From the NCBI GenBank assembly GCA_030152265.1, contig JASLHQ010000080.1, forward strand, positions 1-8,754: a stretch of 8,754 nt of DNA. The letters are read 5' to 3'. Positions 5,238 to 8,754 of the stretch are shown piece after piece. How positions within the stretch are numbered: position 1 is the first letter of the stretch; each line of letters begins with the position of its first letter. The stretch comes from Savagea sp. (GTDB taxonomy: Bacteria; Bacillota; Bacilli; Bacillales_A; Planococcaceae). Both the position numbers and the translations under genes were made by a program. The notes beneath the pieces are model-generated. The model was not told the origin of the DNA. It worked only from the letters and a program-made list of their open reading frames with translations, and did not search any database.

Positions 5238-7046
5238 ATGTCAAAGAAAAGGTTTTTTCTTTTCGCTAGTTTAATGATGGCACTCACATTGCTTTTAGCA
5301 GCATGTGGTGGTGGCGATGACGAAGCGAAAAAGACAGACAAGGATCAAGACAAAGGAAAAGGCAAAGATGAATTGTTCGTCGAAGATGTGGAAGCTCAAT
5401 TCCCACAAACGACGAGCAACGACGGTGAAGTCATCAAAGACGGTGAGTTAACAGTCGGTTTAATTTCGGATTCACCATTCGAAGGAACATTGAATAAAGT
5501 GTTCTACGAAGGGAAGCCAGATGCTGATGTTATGAAATGGTTCGATGAGAACTTATTCGACCGTGACGGTGACTATATGATTACGAATACAGGGGCAGCA
5601 GAGTACGAGTTATCAGAAGATAACAAAACGATTACAATCAAAATTCGTGACGGTGTAAACTGGCACGACGGAGAACCTGTAAAATCGACGGACTTACTTT
5701 ACTCTTATGAGTTGTTAGGTCACCCAGAATATACAGGGACTCGTTACACTTTCATGATTTCGAACGTAGAAGGAATGGAAGAATACCACAACGGTGAAGC
5801 GGAAACAATTTCAGGTATCGAAATCATTAACGATAAAGAGTTAACGATTACGTATAAAGAGCCTGCACCGTCATTGCTTCAAGGAATTTGGGATACAGCG
5901 ACACCACGTCATTACGTAGGTGATGTCACGAAAGGTGAATTGACGATGGATGAACTCGTTTCTTCAGAAAAAATCCGTACGTCACCGATTGGATTCGGAC
6001 CTTACAAAGTATCAAAAATCGTACCAGGAGAGTCTGTTCTTTACGATCGTAACGACGACTACTGGCGCGGTGAACCAGCACTTCAAAACGTCGTGTTAAA
6101 AGTTGTTTCAACAGCATCTGCAATCGACGCATTAAAACGTGGCGACATTGATGTAGCACCAGAGTTACCAACAGATCAATACGAGCGTATGGTTGATATT
6201 GAAAACGCAGAATTACTTGCGACACTTCAAAACTCATACACGTATATCGGATTTAAATTAGGGAAATGGGATGAAGAAACGAAACAAAACGTTCCAGATC
6301 CAAACGCTAAATTAGCAGATAAGCGTGTACGTCAAGCGATGTGGCACGCATTGAACAACGAAGCGATCGCTCAAAAATTCTATTATGGATTACGTACACC
6401 AGCAACGACACTCGTTATTCCATTTTTCGACACATTCCACGATGCAAGCAACGAAGGACGTTCATACGATCCTGAAAAAGCGAAGGAATTGTTAGATGAA
6501 GCGGGATACGTTGACGTAGATGGCGACGGCTTCCGTGAAGACCCAGACGGCAATGAATTCGTCTTAAACTTCGCTTCAATGTCAGGTGGAGAGATTGCTG
6601 AACCACTTGCACAAGCGTACATTCAAAACTGGGAAGACGTCGGTCTTAAAGTTCAATTAACGAACGGTCGTTTACATGAGTTCAACTCATTCTACGACAT
6701 GCTTGAAAAAGACGATCCGAATATCGACATTTACCAAGGAGCTTGGGGAACAGGTACAGACCCAGATCCAGAAGGTTTATACGGACGTACAGCGAAATTT
6801 AACTACACACGTTACGCAAGTGAAGAAAACGACAAGCTTTTAGAAGCGGGTAACTCGCCAGAAGCATTCGATGAAGATTATCGTCGTGACATTTACAATC
6901 AGTGGCAAGAGCTTATGGTAGAAGATGTACCAGTAGCACCGACACTTTATCGTTACGCGATTCACGGAGTGAACAAACGTGTAGCGAACTATACAATTGA
7001 CGCAACATCAGATCTCAAATTACATGAAATCGGTGTTACAGAATAA
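5238..7046 (+). CDS. oppA: Oligopeptide-binding lipoprotein OppA
   Basis: The extracellular receptor of the permease, 602 residues, longer than the roughly 540 of enteric OppA but usual for Gram-positive OppA. A lipoprotein signal peptide is clear: MSKKR, a hydrophobic core, then lipobox LAAC with Cys23 as the lipidated residue. A flexible charged linker follows (about 27-45, rich in Asp and Lys). The rest is a family 5 solute-binding domain (SBP_bac_5), with typical blocks RDGVNWHDGEPVKSTDLLYS (137-156), GFGPYKV, NDDYWRGEPAL, DKRVRQAMWHALNNE and LLDEAGYVDVDGDGF. The region YTGTRYTFMISNVEGMEEYH with the nearby ISGIEI resembles, from memory, the Opp4A-like receptors of low-GC Gram-positives. 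The site GGGAGGT (5224-5230) is well placed. Codon use is biased toward CGT, GAA and CAA, as expected for a highly expressed receptor. The peptide size or sequence preference cannot be read from the sequence. Confidence 0.94.
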   Translation: MSKKRFFLFASLMMALTLLLAACGGGDDEAKKTDKDQDKGKGKDELFVEDVEAQFPQTTSNDGEVIKDGELTVGLISDSPFEGTLNKVFYEGKPDADVMKWFDENLFDRDGDYMITNTGAAEYELSEDNKTITIKIRDGVNWHDGEPVKSTDLLYSYELLGHPEYTGTRYTFMISNVEGMEEYHNGEAETISGIEIINDKELTITYKEPAPSLLQGIWDTATPRHYVGDVTKGELTMDELVSSEKIRTSPIGFGPYKVSKIVPGESVLYDRNDDYWRGEPALQNVVLKVVSTASAIDALKRGDIDVAPELPTDQYERMVDIENAELLATLQNSYTYIGFKLGKWDEETKQNVPDPNAKLADKRVRQAMWHALNNEAIAQKFYYGLRTPATTLVIPFFDTFHDASNEGRSYDPEKAKELLDEAGYVDVDGDGFREDPDGNEFVLNFASMSGGEIAEPLAQAYIQNWEDVGLKVQLTNGRLHEFNSFYDMLEKDDPNIDIYQGAWGTGTDPDPEGLYGRTAKFNYTRYASEENDKLLEAGNSPEAFDEDYRRDIYNQWQELMVEDVPVAPTLYRYAIHGVNKRVANYTIDATSDLKLHEIGVTE

Positions 7047-7049
7047 TGT

Positions 7050-7084
7050 AAAAAAAGAGCAGCCTTTGTCGCTGCTCTTTTTTT
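7050..7084 (+). terminator. Strong Rho-independent terminator of the opp operon
   Basis: GAGCAGC (7057-7063) pairs with GCTGCTC (7071-7077) around the 7-base loop CTTTGTC. Seven A's before the stem (7050-7056) can pair with seven T's after it (7078-7084), giving up to 14 bp. The A-run and T-run make it potentially active in both directions. It begins four bases after the oppA stop codon and marks the end of the operon. Confidence 0.95.
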
Positions 7085-7480
7085 ATCGTCTTTTTCTAAA
7101 CATTTACTGAACATTTTAAAAGTGTGTTTTTTCCTTTGTAAATTTATGTATGAGTACAAAAAGATTATCTTTTTTTAAAAAAAATAAGTGTTTTGGGTTA
7201 TTATATTAATAAAATTAGATACAAATGACCCCTAAGTCAAAAAGTGGATAATAATTCAAAAATTTTATTAGAGCTTATTATTACAAAGGTTTTAAAGAAA
7301 TTAATTTTAAAAACATAAGTTCTTTATACCTAAAAAAACTTATATGAATTTTATGTGAACTAGTAATTTAGTTTATATGTTCATCAATTGTTTATTGAAA
7401 CTACATTAGCATAAGAATAGGTTAGTCGATGGAATGGATAATTTTTAGACTAGCACTATAAAGTGAAAGGTAGGAATGAA
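7085..7480. other. AT-rich non-coding region upstream of the adhesin gene
   Basis: No gene is seen here. The best promoter-like pair is ATGACC (7225-7230, 4/6) 16 bases before GATAAT (7247-7252, 5/6), about 230 bases from the adhesin start. A TTGAAA (7395-7400, 5/6) nearer the gene has only a poor -10 partner. Dyads present: the 17-bp odd palindrome AAAAAGAT-T-ATCTTTTT (7158-7174); ATAAGTT (7315-7321) with AACTTAT (7337-7343); and AACTA (7358-7362) with TAGTT (7369-7373), extendable with G-T pairs. All are A/T-rich and weak as RNA structures. The ribosome binding site AAAGGTAGGA lies at 7466-7475. Confidence 0.45.
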
Positions 7481-8668
7481 ATGAACAAACATGTAAATAT
7501 GTTGATTCTCACCATTTTCTTAGTAGGACAATTAGTTTTAAGTCCTTTAAGTGCGATGACCGTTTCAGCGTCTACATTAGCAACTGATTCGGAAAATCAA
7601 ACAGTGGAAGCTCTTCAAACGGAAGAAAATACTGAAGATGTAGAAGAGATCGATGTGCCAGTACATATCGATACAGATGAAACGCAAGTTATTGAAGATA
7701 TAGAAGAACGAGAAGCAGTTGTGGTAGAAGAAACGGAGAAAGAAGATACGATATTGGATGAAGCTTCTGGAACCGATCCACCACGTGAACATCAAGAAAT
7801 TGTTGAGAGCCAACAAGAATCGAATCATTCAGCAGTTGAGAATGTAGTAGAACGAGAAGAAGCACCTCAACAAGAAGCAGTTGAAACGCAAGAAAAAATG
7901 AACAACGTGACATCTCGCACTAACGGGAAAAAACCGATTGATTCAATCGTATTAAGCCCGAAAGTGGAGCCGTTAAGTAAAGGTGGTGTCGCTCGAGTCG
8001 ATGTGAACTGGTCGATTACTGACGGTAGTTACCAACCAGGAGATCATTTTACAATTCAATTACCAACTGACTTGTCAGCGCCGACTAAAACGTTAGCAGG
8101 TGACTATTTAGTCTGTACACCGAGTGATTTTACGTTACATTGTGTATTTACAGATAAAGTAGCGGGAGCGACAGACGTTTCAGGTGAACTTTGGTATGAA
8201 ACGATGTACCTTCCGACAAAAAATAGTGGACAACCAGAGTCACAAGAAGAAGAAGGTTCATTTACATTTGAAAGCGGAGGAAATATTTTTACAAATAATA
8301 CTCAAGTAATCGTTCCGGGTATATCAAGTGGAACAGGTGACCATAGAACATATCGTGATCTTAAAAAGTTTGCTCTAGAATATACTTGGAGTTTTGACTC
8401 GGAAGGTAATAAAGTGATGCCATGGATGGTAGAAATTAATGGTGATTTGAAAGAAAATCTCGGTCAAACAACTTATGTTGACCGTTTAGGTCCAGGTCAT
8501 GAAATAATTCCAGAGTCTATCGAAGTGAAGGTCATGCATAAGAACCCTAGTGGAGCTATTGAAAGTATCAATGTTGGAGAAATTGCTACTAAAGTAGATG
8601 ATGATAGAAAAGGATTTAGTGTAACATTTTCGGATGATGCTTTAAGTGGGTATCGTGGAGTAATTTAA
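7481..8668 (+). CDS. Truncated MSCRAMM-like surface adhesin (N1-N2-N3 region only)
   Basis: A secreted protein of 395 residues from the ATG at 7481, chosen because AAAGGTAGGA (7466-7475) is at the right distance; the upstream GTG at 7463 lies before that site. A signal peptide spans about residues 1-30 (hydrophobic core, probable cut after VSA; no YSIRK motif). An acidic, low-complexity Glu/Gln/Val-rich stretch (about 35-140) resembles the N1 region of MSCRAMMs. Residues about 154-285 look like the N2 Ig-like domain (VDVNWSI, YQPGDHFTIQLP, Cys212 and Cys221, VFTDKV). Residues about 293-395 look like N3 or a Cna collagen-binding-type domain (VMPWMVEINGDLKENLG, TTYVDRLGPGHEI, PESIEVKV, GFSVTFSDD). 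The protein ends at GYRGVI, where the family continues with a final strand of the type Y-x-I-x-Y-x-T, then repeats and an LPXTG anchor. None of these is present. It may be a decayed gene, a released form, or a sequence error. The ligand is unknown. Confidence 0.72.
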   Translation: MNKHVNMLILTIFLVGQLVLSPLSAMTVSASTLATDSENQTVEALQTEENTEDVEEIDVPVHIDTDETQVIEDIEEREAVVVEETEKEDTILDEASGTDPPREHQEIVESQQESNHSAVENVVEREEAPQQEAVETQEKMNNVTSRTNGKKPIDSIVLSPKVEPLSKGGVARVDVNWSITDGSYQPGDHFTIQLPTDLSAPTKTLAGDYLVCTPSDFTLHCVFTDKVAGATDVSGELWYETMYLPTKNSGQPESQEEEGSFTFESGGNIFTNNTQVIVPGISSGTGDHRTYRDLKKFALEYTWSFDSEGNKVMPWMVEINGDLKENLGQTTYVDRLGPGHEIIPESIEVKVMHKNPSGAIESINVGEIATKVDDDRKGFSVTFSDDALSGYRGVI

Positions 8669-8754
8669 AAAAAAAAGAAAAAAACAAACGAAAAATTATC
8701 AAAAATGGTAAATAAAGGATATTATATAAATTAATAATATAATTAATGTTAAGA
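8669..8754. other. A-rich and AT-rich tail after the adhesin stop
   Basis: The stop codon runs straight into a tract of ten A's (8667-8676), one G and seven more A's. Past this, the adhesin frame reads only lysine-rich nonsense up to another stop, and the other two forward frames show no adhesin, repeat or LPXTG coding. Further on, ATATTAT (8719-8725) and ATAATAT (8734-8740) are inverted repeats in almost pure A/T sequence. There is no U-tailed GC hairpin, so no terminator for the adhesin gene is visible. Confidence 0.5.

Noticed and set aside
7463..7480. GTG at 7463 as the adhesin start
   Set aside because: The codons after it are the ribosome binding site AAAGGTAGGA. ATG 7481 is correctly spaced and gives a cleaner signal peptide.
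1..8754. CRISPR array, tRNA or rRNA genes, insertion sequence or prophage
   Set aside because: No spaced repeat array, cloverleaf, rRNA-like sequence, transposase or integrase was found on either strand.

Overview
The window looks like chromosomal DNA of a low-GC Gram-positive bacterium (Firmicutes, probably Bacillales; genus not assigned). Pointers are the strong AAGGAGG-type ribosome binding sites, a YhgE/Pip-family protein, an Opp peptide permease with a Gram-positive lipoprotein receptor, U-tailed hairpin terminators, a CodY-box-like site, and an MSCRAMM-type surface adhesin. All genes read on the + strand.

Layout. (1) 1-714: the C-terminal part of a YhgE/Pip membrane protein that begins upstream of the window, closed by a hairpin terminator (720-770). 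(2) 715-1346: about 630 bases of AT-rich non-coding DNA. It holds a 14/15 match to the CodY consensus (1093-1107) and a good extended -10 sigma-A promoter (1195-1223). A 20-bp near-perfect palindrome (1211-1230) lies over the -10 element of that promoter. (3) 1347-7046: a compact five-gene oligopeptide permease operon in the order oppD-oppF-oppB-oppC-oppA, with overlaps or gaps of 30 bases or less and a strong terminator right after oppA (7050-7084). (4) 7085-7480: about 400 bases of very AT-rich non-coding DNA with several weak dyads. (5) 7481-8668: a secreted Cna/SdrG-like adhesin with a signal peptide, an acidic N1 region and N2-N3 Ig-like domains. It stops inside the last strand of N3, without repeats or a cell-wall anchor. 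(6) 8669-8754: A-rich and AT-rich DNA with no gene.

How the genes work together. OppA is a lipid-anchored receptor that captures peptides outside the membrane. OppB and OppC form the membrane channel, and OppD and OppF are the two ATPases that power import. The likely control is nutritional: CodY represses peptide transporters in many Firmicutes when branched-chain amino acids and GTP are plentiful. The palindrome suggests a second, unidentified repressor. The flanking YhgE/Pip and adhesin genes have their own boundaries and are probably not in the same transcript.

I found no CRISPR array, RNA gene, insertion sequence or clearly novel multi-gene system. The points most worth a second look are the truncated adhesin, the operator-like palindrome and the CodY-like box.
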